A stretch of 64,000 nt of DNA from Ga0077555 sp050250755 (GTDB lineage Bacteria > Pseudomonadota > Alphaproteobacteria > Rhizobiales > Hyphomicrobiaceae). Shown in pieces: positions 7,819 to 17,164 of this stretch. The notes below the pieces were generated by a model that had not been told where the DNA came from, did no database searches, and saw nothing but the letters and a program-made list of their open reading frames with translations. Made by a program: the position numbers and the translations under genes. Where the stretch lies: assembly GCA_050250755.1 (NCBI GenBank), contig JBFWOB010000031.1:14094-78093 (forward strand), given 5' to 3'. How positions within the stretch are numbered: the stretch's first letter is position 1; every line of letters begins with the position of its first letter.

Positions 7819-10800
7819 TCAACCCGGATCGCCCGGCGTTGGGCCGGGCGCGACGGCAACCGGTTCGTTGCCGCCCCTCCGACCGCGAGAGGTCCATTCG
7901 CGCATGCTCTGAAACACGACGTAAAGCATCGGAATGAGGAAGACGCCGAAGATCGTCGCCGCAATCATCCCCGCCAGCACCGGTAGTCCCACGGCAAACA
8001 TGCTGTCCGCTCCGGGGCCCGTCGCCCGCACCAGTGGCACGAGGCCCGCGATAAAGGCGAAGCTGGTCATCATCACGGGACGGAACCGCTGATGGGCACC
8101 TGTGATGGCGGACTGTTGGATCGACTGTCCTTCGCCGCGACGCGCGAGTGAAAATTCCGTCATCAGGATGGAGTTTTTCGCCGCGAGCGCGATCAGCACG
8201 ACGATGCCGATCTGGGCGTAAAGCACGAAGCTCATGTGCGAGAACCACAATCCCGCCATGGCACCCAGTACGGCCACCGCCACCGACAGCAACACGGGAA
8301 TCGGCACATTCCAGCTCTCATAGAGGGCCACGAGGAAGAGGAACGCGAAGACGATCGCAAAGCCGATCACGATCGGCGTCTGCCCCGAGGACAGCTTTTG
8401 CTCGAGGGCCTGCCCTGTCCATTCGAAGCCGTAGCCGGGTGGCAGCGTCGCCTTTCCAACGCCTTCCATGGCAACGATCGCTGCGCCGTCGCCCGCGCCA
8501 GGCGCTGGACTGCCATTGATGGAGACGGCTCGATAGTTATTGTACCGGACGATCGATTTCGGTCCGACTTCGAGCGTGGCCCGCGCGATTGCGGACATCG
8601 GGATCATCTGGCCATCCTTATTCTTGATCTGAATGGCGTAGATGGATTCGATCGACCCGCGGTATTGCTTCTCGGCCAGCACGCGTACCGTCCATGTGCG
8701 GCCGAACAGATTGAAATCGTTTACGTAATATCCACCGAGCGTAGCCTGCAATGCCGCGAAAACGTCGGAAAGCTTCACGCCGAGCACTTGGACCTTGTCA
8801 CGGTCGATGTCGAGGCGCACTTGGGGCGTGGCGGCCTCATAAGTCGAGAAGACACGCGCAAGCGAGGGATTTTGGTTGGCGGCGACGATCAGCCCGCGCA
8901 TGGTCGCTGCGATCGCAGTCGGCTCCTGGCCTTCGAGCGCCTCCAGAATATATTCGAAACCACCTGCTTGCCCGATCCCCGAGATAGCCGGCGGATTGAG
9001 CGCGAGGAAGAATCCGTCAGAGAGAGGTGCCAAGGCCCCAGAGAGCCTTGCCGCCACCGCCGACGAATGCATCGAGGCACTCTTGCGCTCGGCATAGTCC
9101 TTCAGGCGCACGAACATGACGCCGGCGCTCGGCGACGTGCCGCCGCCCAGGAAGTCGAGCCCCATGATCGTGACGACGCCGTCAACGGCCGGATCTTGGG
9201 AAATGATCGCCTCGGCCTTCTGTCCAGCGTCGCTCGTTCGGTTGAGCGATGCTCCCGGCGGCAGATTGAAGACCGTGATGATGAACCCTTTGTCTTCCTC
9301 TGGGAGGAAGCCCGATGGCGTCACCTTGAAGGCGAAGTAGGTTGCGGCGAAAACACCGCCCAGAACCAGTATGGAGAGCAGTGCCACGCGCACCAGGCGG
9401 GTCACGAGCCAGGCATAGCCGTCGCCAACGCGATTGATCGCCGTCGTCAGTCTACGCATGATCCCGATCGGGTGGCCCGGCTTGAGAACCAACGAGCAGA
9501 GCGCCGGCGAAAGTGTCAGCGCGTTGATCGCCGAGATCACCATCGCCGCCGAGATCGTGATGGCGAACTGGCGGAACAGCACGCCGCTGGAACCCGGCAG
9601 GAATGCGATAGGCACGAAAACGGAAAGCAAGACCAGCGTGATGGCGATCACCGGGCCGGCAATCTCGCTCATGGCCTTGCGCGTCGCCTCCTGCGGCGTC
9701 AGATGGGGCTCCTCCTCCATCACGCGTTCAACGTTTTCGACAACGATGATCGCATCGTCGACCACGATGCCGATAGCCAGCACCAGGGCGAGAAGAGAGA
9801 TCGTATTGGCGGAGTAACCCATTGCGAACAGCACCGCGAAGGTACCGATCACGGCAACCGGGACGGCCAGCAGCGGAATGATCGTCGGGCGCCACCGGCC
9901 CAGAAAGACGAAGACCACCAGCGCGACGAGGACGAAAGCCTCCACCAGCGTCGCTACGACCTTCTCCATCATGGCGGAAACGAAGGAGGCGGTATTGTAG
10001 ACGTAGGAATAGCTGACGCCCGTCGGAAAGCGCGGCTTTAACTCCTCGAGCCGCTTCGTCACTGCATTTGCAACCGAGACCGCATTTGCACCCGGCGAGA
10101 GATAGATGCCAACGGGCGCAACTGGGCGGCCTTGGTACCGAGCAATCGTATCGAAGCTTGCCGCCTCTAGTTCGACGCGTGCGACATCGCGAAGGCGAAC
10201 GAACGAGCCATTCGACTCGCTCCGGATCACGATGTTGCCGAACTCCTCAGCCGAGGACAGCCGGCCCTTCGTCGTGATGGTCAATTGTAGGCGTTGGTCA
10301 TTATTGAAAGGCGGTGCCCCGATACGCCCGGCCGCGGCCTGCACGTTCTGCGACTGGACGGCAGAAATGACGTCTCCGCTGGAGAGCCCGAAGTTGGCGA
10401 GTTTCTGCGGATCGATCCAGATCCGCATGGAATAGTCTTGGGCACCGAACACCGAGGCGTCGCCGACACCAGGCACACGCTTCAACTCGTCGAGAATGTT
10501 CAGCGTGACGAAATTGCTGAGAAAGAGCTGCGTATGGCTTTCGTCCTCGGAGTAAAACATGAAAACCTGGAGAAGGTCGGTCGAAACCTTCGCGATCGTG
10601 AGGCCGGTCGTGCGGACTTCCTGAGGAAGCTTGGCCTCGGCAAGCTGCGTCCGGTTCTGAACGTTGACCGTCGCAATGTCGGGATCGGTTGCCAAGTCGA
10701 AGCTGACGTTGAGCGTGTACGAGCCGTCATTGACGGACGACGACTTCATATAGCGCATGCCCGAAACGCCATTGATGGCGTTCTCCAAGGGCTGCGCAAT

Positions 10801-10983
10801 GCTTTCCTCCACCGTTCGCGCATCGGCGCCCGAGTACGTCGCTGTCACGCGAACCGTCGGTGGCGCAATATCAGGATACTGCGCGACGGGAATGACCAGA
10901 ATCGAGATAAGGCCCGCCAGCGTTATGACGAGCGAAATAACCATCGCCAGTCGCGGGCGGCGGATGAAAACATCAAATATCAT
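7819..10983 (-). CDS. RND multidrug efflux permease (AcrB/MexB-like, HAE1)
   Basis: A 1054-residue inner-membrane proton/drug antiporter, the pump of a tripartite efflux system. The N terminus, MIFDVFIRRPRLAMVISLVI, is typical, followed by TM1, a large periplasmic porter domain, TM2-6, a second porter domain and TM8-12. The proton-relay pair Asp409-Asp410 sits in the TM4 motif GIVVDDAIIVVENVER. GFLPEEDKGF marks the start of the second periplasmic domain, and ALAAKNSILMTEFSL carries the TM10 lysine. It starts 6 bases after the adaptor gene. No outer-membrane TolC/OprM gene follows, so the pump must use a channel encoded elsewhere. Substrates cannot be deduced. Confidence 0.95.
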   Translation of the reverse strand: MIFDVFIRRPRLAMVISLVITLAGLISILVIPVAQYPDIAPPTVRVTATYSGADARTVEESIAQPLENAINGVSGMRYMKSSSVNDGSYTLNVSFDLATDPDIATVNVQNRTQLAEAKLPQEVRTTGLTIAKVSTDLLQVFMFYSEDESHTQLFLSNFVTLNILDELKRVPGVGDASVFGAQDYSMRIWIDPQKLANFGLSSGDVISAVQSQNVQAAAGRIGAPPFNNDQRLQLTITTKGRLSSAEEFGNIVIRSESNGSFVRLRDVARVELEAASFDTIARYQGRPVAPVGIYLSPGANAVSVANAVTKRLEELKPRFPTGVSYSYVYNTASFVSAMMEKVVATLVEAFVLVALVVFVFLGRWRPTIIPLLAVPVAVIGTFAVLFAMGYSANTISLLALVLAIGIVVDDAIIVVENVERVMEEEPHLTPQEATRKAMSEIAGPVIAITLVLLSVFVPIAFLPGSSGVLFRQFAITISAAMVISAINALTLSPALCSLVLKPGHPIGIMRRLTTAINRVGDGYAWLVTRLVRVALLSILVLGGVFAATYFAFKVTPSGFLPEEDKGFIITVFNLPPGASLNRTSDAGQKAEAIISQDPAVDGVVTIMGLDFLGGGTSPSAGVMFVRLKDYAERKSASMHSSAVAARLSGALAPLSDGFFLALNPPAISGIGQAGGFEYILEALEGQEPTAIAATMRGLIVAANQNPSLARVFSTYEAATPQVRLDIDRDKVQVLGVKLSDVFAALQATLGGYYVNDFNLFGRTWTVRVLAEKQYRGSIESIYAIQIKNKDGQMIPMSAIARATLEVGPKSIVRYNNYRAVSINGSPAPGAGDGAAIVAMEGVGKATLPPGYGFEWTGQALEQKLSSGQTPIVIGFAIVFAFLFLVALYESWNVPIPVLLSVAVAVLGAMAGLWFSHMSFVLYAQIGIVVLIALAAKNSILMTEFSLARRGEGQSIQQSAITGAHQRFRPVMMTSFAFIAGLVPLVRATGPGADSMFAVGLPVLAGMIAATIFGVFLIPMLYVVFQSMREWTSRGRRGGNEPVAVAPGPTPGDPG

Positions 10984-10989
10984 GTCCGC

Positions 10990-12141
10990 TTACCGCTTCG
11001 TTGGGGTTGCATTTGGCAGCGTCGGCGCCGTGCTGGCGACCTGCGGATCGACCTGGGCACCCGGCCGAGCCTTCTGGTGGCCGCTGACAATGACCCGCTG
11101 GTCGGCGGAGAGACCGCTGTCCACGACAATCAGCGCCCCGCGTTGCTCTCCAACCTTGATGCGTTGGATCGCCACCTTGTTCTTGTCGTCGACCACCAGC
11201 GCATAAGTCCCTTGCTGATCGAGCAGCAGCGCCGATTGAGAAATGACGAGCTTCTGCTCCGGCTGCCTGCGGATGACGGAGACATTGACGAGCTGTTGAT
11301 CGATCAGCAGTCGGTTCGGATTGGCAATCGTGCCGCGTACGGTCACGGAATCCGTGGAGGCGGTAGCCTGTACGTCAGCGAATGCGATGCGACCCTCCGG
11401 CTCGTAGGTCGAACCGTCGGCAAGACGCAACTTGATATAAACACCATCCTCGGATTGCCCGCCTCTCTTGACCTGCAGGAGCAGCGAATACGGCACAGGG
11501 AATGTGACGTAGACGGGGTCCTGCTTGACAAGCAGCGCGAGCTGGCCGCTGTCCGGTCCGACCAGGTTGCCGACTGAATAGGCCGACCGGCCAATGCGCC
11601 CCGGCATGGGCGCCGTAATTTTCGTGTAGCTGAGGTTGAGCTTGGCAGTCTGCACATCAGCTTGCCGCGCCTTGACACTCGCTTGCGCCTGCCGGAGCGA
11701 AGACTGCGCCGAGTCGAGTGATGCTTTCGATGCCGTGCCCCGGTCCGTAAGCTCCAACGATCGCTGGTAGGTCTGCTCAGCAAGCGTTTGACCAGCTTCG
11801 GCGCTGGCTAGATTGGCTTCGGCTTGATTGACGGCCAACTCGAACGGTTCGGGCTCGATCTCGAAGAGCAACTCGTCCTTCTTGACCTCGGCACCTTCCT
11901 CGAAATTCCGAGCCTTGAGATACCCTTGCACGCGTGCGCGAATCTGCACCTTGTCAATCGCTTCGATGCGGCCTGTGAAAGTCCGCTCCTCGGCAAGGTC
12001 ATGCAGCGTGACAGGTTCGACGACGACCGAAGGAGGCGGCGCGGCCTGCTGTTGTTTGGGCGCCGAATCGCCACACGCCGCAGGCAGAAGCGCGGCCAGT
12101 GAAGCCATGAAGGCAAGGCCGAGTTTTCCAGTCCGTATCAT
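10990..12141 (-). CDS. RND efflux periplasmic adaptor lipoprotein (AcrA/MexA-like)
   Basis: Membrane fusion protein linking the RND permease to an outer-membrane channel. The 383-residue precursor has a lipoprotein signal ending in the lipobox LPAAC (Cys23), so it should be anchored in the inner membrane. Next come half of a barrel-sandwich domain (VQIRARVQGYLKARNFEEGA), an alpha-helical hairpin (about 95-170, rich in Ala, Gln and Glu), the second half (LSYTKITAPMPGRIGRSAYS), a beta-barrel domain and a membrane-proximal domain. First gene of the pump operon. A 13-14 bp direct repeat 70-110 bases upstream could be a regulator site, but no tetR-type regulator gene is adjacent. Confidence 0.93.
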   Translation of the reverse strand: MIRTGKLGLAFMASLAALLPAACGDSAPKQQQAAPPPSVVVEPVTLHDLAEERTFTGRIEAIDKVQIRARVQGYLKARNFEEGAEVKKDELLFEIEPEPFELAVNQAEANLASAEAGQTLAEQTYQRSLELTDRGTASKASLDSAQSSLRQAQASVKARQADVQTAKLNLSYTKITAPMPGRIGRSAYSVGNLVGPDSGQLALLVKQDPVYVTFPVPYSLLLQVKRGGQSEDGVYIKLRLADGSTYEPEGRIAFADVQATASTDSVTVRGTIANPNRLLIDQQLVNVSVIRRQPEQKLVISQSALLLDQQGTYALVVDDKNKVAIQRIKVGEQRGALIVVDSGLSADQRVIVSGHQKARPGAQVDPQVASTAPTLPNATPTKR

Positions 12142-12210
12142 CGATCCAAACCTCTCGCTCCGGGACCGATTGTGCCCGAGTGGCCAGTTCTCAAACGTGC
12201 TGTCTCCTGC

Positions 12211-12250
12211 CGATCGGGTAGGGAGGGAGGGAGTCTTCGATCGGTAGGGA
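12211..12250. repeat. Direct repeat upstream of the RND operon
   Basis: CGATCGGGTAGGGA at 12211-12224 recurs as CGATCGGTAGGGA at 12238-12250, with one G missing and a start-to-start distance of 27 bases. It lies 70-110 bases upstream of the adaptor start codon, a plausible operator or activator position. No protein is known to bind it; chance duplication in a G-rich stretch is possible. Confidence 0.4.
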
Positions 12251-12367
12251 CGCGGAATTGCTGAAAGCCGCTACTGAACTTTGCACGTAGCCCGCGCTGA
12301 AAGAACGCGTGTCGCTCAAGATTGCTCTGTTGTCCAGCTTCCTCTTGGGTGCCCAGCGTCGCCAGCC

Positions 12368-13282
12368 TCACGTCGCGTTTCGACTTCCGAGCGTGGCGAT
12401 GGCGATCCCGCCGACGATGAGGGCGAGGGCTCCGATCGACATGATGTCGAAGGTTTCGCCGAGCATCAGCATGGAGGACGCCACGCCGAACAACGGCACG
12501 CCAAGCAGCCCGAGGGAGGTAGTTGTCGCGGGTAAGACGCGGTTCACTGTATTCAGCGCCCAGAAGGCAAGGGCGGTCCCAATCCCGCCCCCATACAACG
12601 CGAGCATCACCAGGTTTGCCGTGATCTGGACATGCGGCGGACCTTCAATCGCGTACGCGACCGCTGCGCTCACGATGGTCGCCAGAAGGGCTTGCCAGAC
12701 AAGGAGATCGAACGGCGTCGTCACCCAGCGATGCTTGCGAACGTAGATGATGCTGCAAGCCCACAGAACTGCCGCGATCAGAATGAGCACATGCCCAATC
12801 AGCATGTTTCGGTCTGTCCAGTCGAGACTGAGTGGATTGACCAGCAGCAGCAGCCCCGAGATCCCCAAAGCCAGGGCTAGAAGCCTTGGTACCGTCAGCC
12901 GCTCGCCGAGGACGACACGCGCCAGCGGAAAGACCCAAAATGGTGTCGTGTAAACCAGCAGCACCGAACGTCCAGCCGACACGTACTGCAGGGCGATGCT
13001 GCAGAGCATGCCGAAGCCAATCATATGCAGCAGCGAGACGCTGAGCACGACTGGAAGGTCCTCTCGCGGTGGCAGCCTTAGCCGTCCGAGTGCGGATGCT
13101 AGGCCGACGAGAACTGTGAGGGCGACGATATAGCGGATGCATACGGCCCAGATCGGCGACGTGTAATACAGCATCGCCTTGTTGACCGGCCACGTAAGCC
13201 CCCACGACAGCGCTATCAACACGAGAAGGGCGAGTGACGTCGTGCGCCCGAGCGTTGGCTGGTCTCGCGAATCGGCGGTCAT
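12368..13282 (-). CDS. EamA-type DMT-family transporter
   Basis: A 304-residue inner-membrane exporter-like protein with about ten hydrophobic helices in two EamA repeats. TM1 has SWGLTWPVNKAML, a form of the WG-x-x-W/F-pro signature. The second repeat begins near ILIAAVLWACSIIYVRK, and the last helix is GALALIVGGIAIA. DMT members export amino acids, metabolites or drugs; the sequence does not reveal which. It stands alone: upstream is a 270-base gap to tRNA-Asn in which I see nothing definite, and downstream is the RND promoter region. Confidence 0.88.
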   Translation of the reverse strand: MTADSRDQPTLGRTTSLALLVLIALSWGLTWPVNKAMLYYTSPIWAVCIRYIVALTVLVGLASALGRLRLPPREDLPVVLSVSLLHMIGFGMLCSIALQYVSAGRSVLLVYTTPFWVFPLARVVLGERLTVPRLLALALGISGLLLLVNPLSLDWTDRNMLIGHVLILIAAVLWACSIIYVRKHRWVTTPFDLLVWQALLATIVSAAVAYAIEGPPHVQITANLVMLALYGGGIGTALAFWALNTVNRVLPATTTSLGLLGVPLFGVASSMLMLGETFDIMSIGALALIVGGIAIATLGSRNAT

Positions 13283-13553
13283 GGGACTGCTGCAGTTGCT
13301 GAAAGCGGGGTGTCAGGTCAAGTCCATGGCGAACCACGCCAAATCCGCCAGACCATAGTCCAGTCTCGCGGCAAGTCCCGATCGGCGAGAGGCTATGTAG
13401 GCTCTAGTCGCGGTCATGCGCAAGCGGCGGCAGATGGCTATGGGAGGAGAAGGCGAGTACGCCCGTCTCCGGCCAGCAAACCACACGACCATATTCCGCG
13501 GCATCGCAAGAACACGCCGGAGGGAGAAATCACGCAGATCAAGCGTTGAAAAA

Positions 13554-13628
13554 TGGCTCCGTGGGTAGGATTCGAACCTACAACCAACCGGTTAACAGCC
13601 GGTTGCTCTACCGTTGAGCTACCACGGA
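13554..13628 (-). tRNA. tRNA-Asn (GTT)
   Basis: Read on the minus strand the sequence folds as a tRNA. The acceptor arm TCCGTGG pairs with CCACGGA, the discriminator is G, and CCA is encoded (bases 13556-13554). The D arm is GCTCAACGGTAGAGC. The anticodon stem is CCGGC/GCCGG-like with loop CTGTTAA (anticodon GTT), and the T loop is GGTTCGAATCC. Five T's follow CCA directly, a likely terminator tract. Confidence 0.96.
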
Positions 13629-13889
13629 TCAGGCGACGCCAATTTCGACCGAGGGCGTCAGCAACGCCACGGCATTTACGCGAAAAGCGCTACCGTGTCC
13701 ACCCGTGTGGAGCGGGTTAGCATCGGCAAGCAGCATGTGGCCCCCGCAACCATGCGCGCAAGGCTTGGAACACCGATCAAGCACACCCTCGAGGGCCGAT
13801 CGCTTGCTCGTCTAGGCTCTCACCAGCTAATCAGAGAGCGAAAGAACACGCACCGCCCCGCAAGTCAGCCGAGCACATAAGGACCACCC

Positions 13890-15005
13890 ATGCCGACAAG
13901 CCAGCTTTTCACGCCCATCAAGCTCCGCGATCTCGAGCTGTGGAACCGCATCGTCGTCGCGCCCATGTGCCAGTACTCGGCCGACGAAGGTTCGATGACC
14001 GACTGGCACACGCAACATCTCGGCTCACTCTGCAACTCGGGAGCAGCGCTCGTGATCGTCGAGGCGACAGGCGTGGAGATGGAGGGCCGCATCAGCCATG
14101 GCTGCACGGCGCTCAGCACGGACGCGCACGAGGCCGCCATGAAGCAGGTGGTCGAGACGTGCAAGCGGTGGGGCACCGCGGCTGTCGGCATCCAGCTCGG
14201 CCACGCCGGGCGCAAGGCATCGGTGCAGCGCCCCTGGGAGGGCGGCTCATCCCTCAAGGAGAACGCGTGGCAGACCAAGTCGGCCTCCGACCTGCCCTAT
14301 GACGACAACTGGCACACGCCGCATGGTTTGACCACCGACGAGATTGCCAAGCTGAAGGCATCGTTTGTCCAGGCAACTGTTCGCGCCGACCGCGCTGGCT
14401 TCGACTTGATCGAGATTCATGGTGCACATGGCTATCTGCTCAATCAGTTCCTGTCCCCGATCTCCAATAAGCGAACGGATCAGTACGGCGGCAACCTCGA
14501 GAACCGCATGCGCCTGCCGCTCGAGATCTTTTCCGCTATGCGCGAGGTGCTTCCTGCCGGCAAGCCATTGGGCATCCGAATCTCGGCGGTCGAGTGGGTC
14601 GAGGGCGGTATCTCGCTCGAAGATACGATCGCCTTTGCCAAGAAGCTGGACGCGCTCGGCTGCGACTTCATCGATGTGTCCTCGGGCGGCAATTCCCCCA
14701 AGCAGAAGATCGATCTGAAGCCGGGCTATCAGGTCCCGTTTGCCGCCGCCATCAAGAAGGCGGTCAAGATGCCTGTGATGGCCGTTGGATTGATCACCGA
14801 GCCCGCCCAGGCGGAAGCCATTATCGCGGACGGGGAAGCCGACATGATTGCGCTAGCGCGTGGCTTCATGGACGATCTCCGCTGGGGCTGGCATGCCGCA
14901 TGGGCTTTGGGAGTCGAGCCGAAAATGGCGCCGCAGCACCGTCGCATCGGACCGAAAAGCTGGCCGCCCGCCCGCAAGTACATTGAGGCAAAGGCCGCCG
15001 AGTAA
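13890..15005 (+). CDS. NADH:flavin oxidoreductase, old yellow enzyme family (YqjM-like)
   Basis: A cytoplasmic FMN-dependent ene-reductase that reduces activated C=C bonds of enones, nitro compounds or quinones with NAD(P)H. The 371-residue TIM barrel starts LFTPIKLRDLELWNRIVVAP and has the YqjM-type active-site Cys in PMCQYSADEG. It also has the substrate-anion motif EIHGAHGYLLNQFLSP, NRTDQYGG-like RTDQYGGNLENR, and the FMN-phosphate motif DMIALARGFMDD near the C terminus. AAGGA lies 7 bases before ATG 13890. Monocistronic by context. The physiological substrate is unknown. Confidence 0.93.
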   Translation: MPTSQLFTPIKLRDLELWNRIVVAPMCQYSADEGSMTDWHTQHLGSLCNSGAALVIVEATGVEMEGRISHGCTALSTDAHEAAMKQVVETCKRWGTAAVGIQLGHAGRKASVQRPWEGGSSLKENAWQTKSASDLPYDDNWHTPHGLTTDEIAKLKASFVQATVRADRAGFDLIEIHGAHGYLLNQFLSPISNKRTDQYGGNLENRMRLPLEIFSAMREVLPAGKPLGIRISAVEWVEGGISLEDTIAFAKKLDALGCDFIDVSSGGNSPKQKIDLKPGYQVPFAAAIKKAVKMPVMAVGLITEPAQAEAIIADGEADMIALARGFMDDLRWGWHAAWALGVEPKMAPQHRRIGPKSWPPARKYIEAKAAE

Positions 15006-15124
15006 GCCTCTATCTCACAATCCGGGAGGGGCGCTGCCGTCCCTCCCGTTCGGCTTCAATCCATTGCCATCTTCCGCGTCTATCTCGGGCGCACTTTTGG
15101 ACATGGGTGGAGGCGGAGTGGGCG

Positions 15125-15631
15125 ATGGAGCGAGCAATCTACTGGATCGACACGCCGCTGCGAGGGCGGCTGGCGGTGGTGGCGCGGCCGCGCGGTGCGG
15201 ACCATGTATCAATGCTGAAGGCGGCCGGCGTCGATACGCTTGTCAGTCTCCTCGAACCGGACGAGGCGGTCGAGGTTGGCCTTGCGAAAGAAGCGGATTG
15301 GTGCGCGCAGGCCGGCGTCGAATTTCTGCAGCTTCCGATTGCCGATCACGGCGTTCCTTCGGGATTTCGAATGATCGAGGGCGCCATGCTCGAGCTCGCC
15401 GCACATTTACGCGCCGGACGCGGTGTGGCCGCGCATTGTTATGCCGGCCTAGGCCGTTCGCCGTTGCTTGCGGCATCGGTTCTCATACATCATGGCTGGT
15501 CAGACGGTGAGGCTATCGAGGTGGTCTCAGCAGCGCGCGGCTGCATGGTGCCGGAAATGGATACGCAGCACCTCTGGCTCCTGAAATTCGCGCTCCGTTG
15601 CCAGTCTCGGGATTCGCGGCTCAATAGTTGA
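15125..15631 (+). CDS. Dual-specificity-type protein phosphatase
   Basis: A 168-residue small cytoplasmic phosphatase of the cysteine-based PTP/DSP fold. The signature HCYAGLGRS gives Cys105-x5-Arg111, and Asp74 in PIADHGVP is the expected general acid. Strand-helix pieces GVDTLVSLLEPDE and AAHLRAGRGVAAHC fit bacterial DSP-like proteins of about 170 residues. ATG 15125 is preferred over GTG 15107 because GGAG sits 6 bases before it. The last 11 bases overlap the 3' end of the opposing membrane-protein gene. The substrate (protein, phosphoinositide-like or other) cannot be told from sequence. Confidence 0.8.
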   Translation: MERAIYWIDTPLRGRLAVVARPRGADHVSMLKAAGVDTLVSLLEPDEAVEVGLAKEADWCAQAGVEFLQLPIADHGVPSGFRMIEGAMLELAAHLRAGRGVAAHCYAGLGRSPLLAASVLIHHGWSDGEAIEVVSAARGCMVPEMDTQHLWLLKFALRCQSRDSRLNS

Positions 15632-15992
15632 GCGATCCGAGTGCGAGCATTGCTGCTAGGGCTGCGAAAATCACGAGCCCAGCACGATCGTCGATCAGGC
15701 TGTCGGGCAACGGCTTCAGCAGCAGAGGGGCCACGAGGATGGTCGCCCCGCCCGCAAGCACGGAGACATGACCCGGCAGCACACTCACGCCGAGACGCAG
15801 TGCCATCACGACGGCAACGATGGCAATTCCAGATGTTCCCCACAGCACGGCGTTGCCGGCGCCTCCGCGCAATGAAGCACGCCGATGCTCTGCCGGAAAA
15901 TGCACCGAGAGTGTGAGCGCATAGAGAGTCACGGACAGCACGAGGCCACAAAAAATTGCGAGCGCCGGCCAATCAGGCAACGCTAACCCCAT
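15621..15992 (-). CDS. Small hypothetical integral membrane protein
   Basis: 123 residues with four predicted hydrophobic segments: about 9-28 (PALAIFCGLVLSVTLYALTL), 47-66 (AVLWGTSGIAIVAVVMAL), 72-92 and 104-120 (GLVIFAALAAMLALGSL). No recognisable family motif. A purine-rich GGGGGAAGAAGG directly precedes ATG 15992. It is convergent with the phosphatase gene and overlaps it by 11 bases, so neither can have a terminator outside the other's coding region. Function unknown. Confidence 0.6.
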   Translation of the reverse strand: MGLALPDWPALAIFCGLVLSVTLYALTLSVHFPAEHRRASLRGGAGNAVLWGTSGIAIVAVVMALRLGVSVLPGHVSVLAGGATILVAPLLLKPLPDSLIDDRAGLVIFAALAAMLALGSLNY

Positions 15993-16182
15993 CCTTCTTC
16001 CCCCTTTCAGCTCCCTACCATTTCGGTCCGTTCAGATAGGACAGGTATATCAACGTATCCCACAAAGCGCTGAGCGGGCCATGCGCGATCGTTTCAGGCT
16101 GCGGACGACTGCTCGGGAGAGGCTCTACGCGCATTTTGGCAGCATGCTAGGGTGATTTGAGGAATGTCGGAGCCAGACCGCC

Positions 16183-16455
16183 ATGCAGTTTATGGTCATC
16201 GAGCACTTTCGAAATCGTGATGCAAAAGCCGTCTATGCGCGCTTTCGTAACAATGGGCGCATGGCGCCGGAAGGCCTCGTTTACATGGGAAGCTGGATCG
16301 AGGCGAATTTTGCGCGCTGCTTTCAGCTGATGGAGTGCAACGACGCTCGCCTTCTGCAGGATTGGATCATGAATTGGGGCGATCTTGCCGACTTCGAGAT
16401 TGTGCCCGTCGTGCCATCCGGCGATACGGCGGAGGTCGTGGGGCGCCATCTCTAG
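16183..16455 (+). CDS. DUF3303-type small protein
   Basis: A 90-residue soluble protein matching the DUF3303 pattern: N-terminal MQFMVIEHFRN, a central GLVYMGSWIEANFARCFQLME, a short helix LLQDWIMNW and a C-terminal strand FEIVPVVPSGD, predicting a ferredoxin-like alpha/beta dimer of the EthD/NIPSNAP kind. The role of the family is unknown. GGAG lies 14 bases before the ATG, somewhat far. No operon partner. Confidence 0.75.
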   Translation: MQFMVIEHFRNRDAKAVYARFRNNGRMAPEGLVYMGSWIEANFARCFQLMECNDARLLQDWIMNWGDLADFEIVPVVPSGDTAEVVGRHL

Positions 16456-16629
16456 GTCGACAGCGCAGGAGCATCGGGAAAGGCATAGCGAAGCGGCAGC
16501 AGCGGTTCTGGACCGATCGGTCGATCACACTGAGCCGTTCGCATGGACATCCGGGAGTCGACGCGTTCTCGCCCGAAGGATGTCGCCATCAGCGGTCATT
16601 CTGCCCCCAGCCACCGGAAGGGAGAGTTC

Positions 16630-17085
16630 ATGCGCTGGTTGTCCGGAGTTTTCATCGCGATGGCGAGTATCGCCGCAATCCTCGCCACAGCTTCGGCCGC
16701 TGAGGACCGATCAGAGCTTGTCTGGCTCTCAGGCGATGAAATCCGGGCGACGTTTGCGGGCAAGCCACTCGCTGGCCTCTATCCATCCCAGCGGCCGTGG
16801 GAGGAGACGATCGGCGCCGACGGCACGACCAACTACCGGGAAGGTGAGAACAACTGGCAAGGACGCTGGTGGATCCGCGACCGCGAGTTCTGCTTCGTAT
16901 ACCCGCCGCCGGGTGTCGGAGGTTGCTTTCGCGTCACCCGCATCAGCGACAACTGCTTCGAACTCTACGAATTCGACAGCCCGCTTGGCGGCGAGGAAGC
17001 GCCGCCGAATATCGCCAATCTCTGGAACGGACGCATGTGGCACGCCGACCACCCGACCACCTGCGAGGCACGGCCGAGCGTATAG
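16630..17085 (+). CDS. Hypothetical secreted/periplasmic protein with four cysteines
   Basis: 151 residues beginning with a Sec signal peptide (MRWLSGVFIAMASIAAILA, likely cleavage after ATASA near residue 23). The mature part has a WLSGDEIRATFAGKPLAG segment and a WEETIGADGTTNYREG segment. Its four cysteines lie in FCFVY, GGCFRV, DNCFEL and TTCEA, which could form two disulfides. The layout resembles small DUF995-like exported proteins, but I am not sure of the family. GGGAGAG precedes ATG 16630; the open frame extends upstream without a better start. Confidence 0.6.
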   Translation: MRWLSGVFIAMASIAAILATASAAEDRSELVWLSGDEIRATFAGKPLAGLYPSQRPWEETIGADGTTNYREGENNWQGRWWIRDREFCFVYPPPGVGGCFRVTRISDNCFELYEFDSPLGGEEAPPNIANLWNGRMWHADHPTTCEARPSV

Positions 17086-17164
17086 AAATGGACCACACAC
17101 CATTCCTCACTGGCCCGGTGGCGCGGAAAACCCCGCTCACCGGGCAGCTTCGGACGTAGCCGCC

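Noticed and set aside
8236..10041. 601-codon open frame on the plus strand opposite the RND permease
   Set aside because: Antisense shadow of a strongly coding minus-strand gene; His/Arg/Asp-rich composition without motifs, and no ribosome site.
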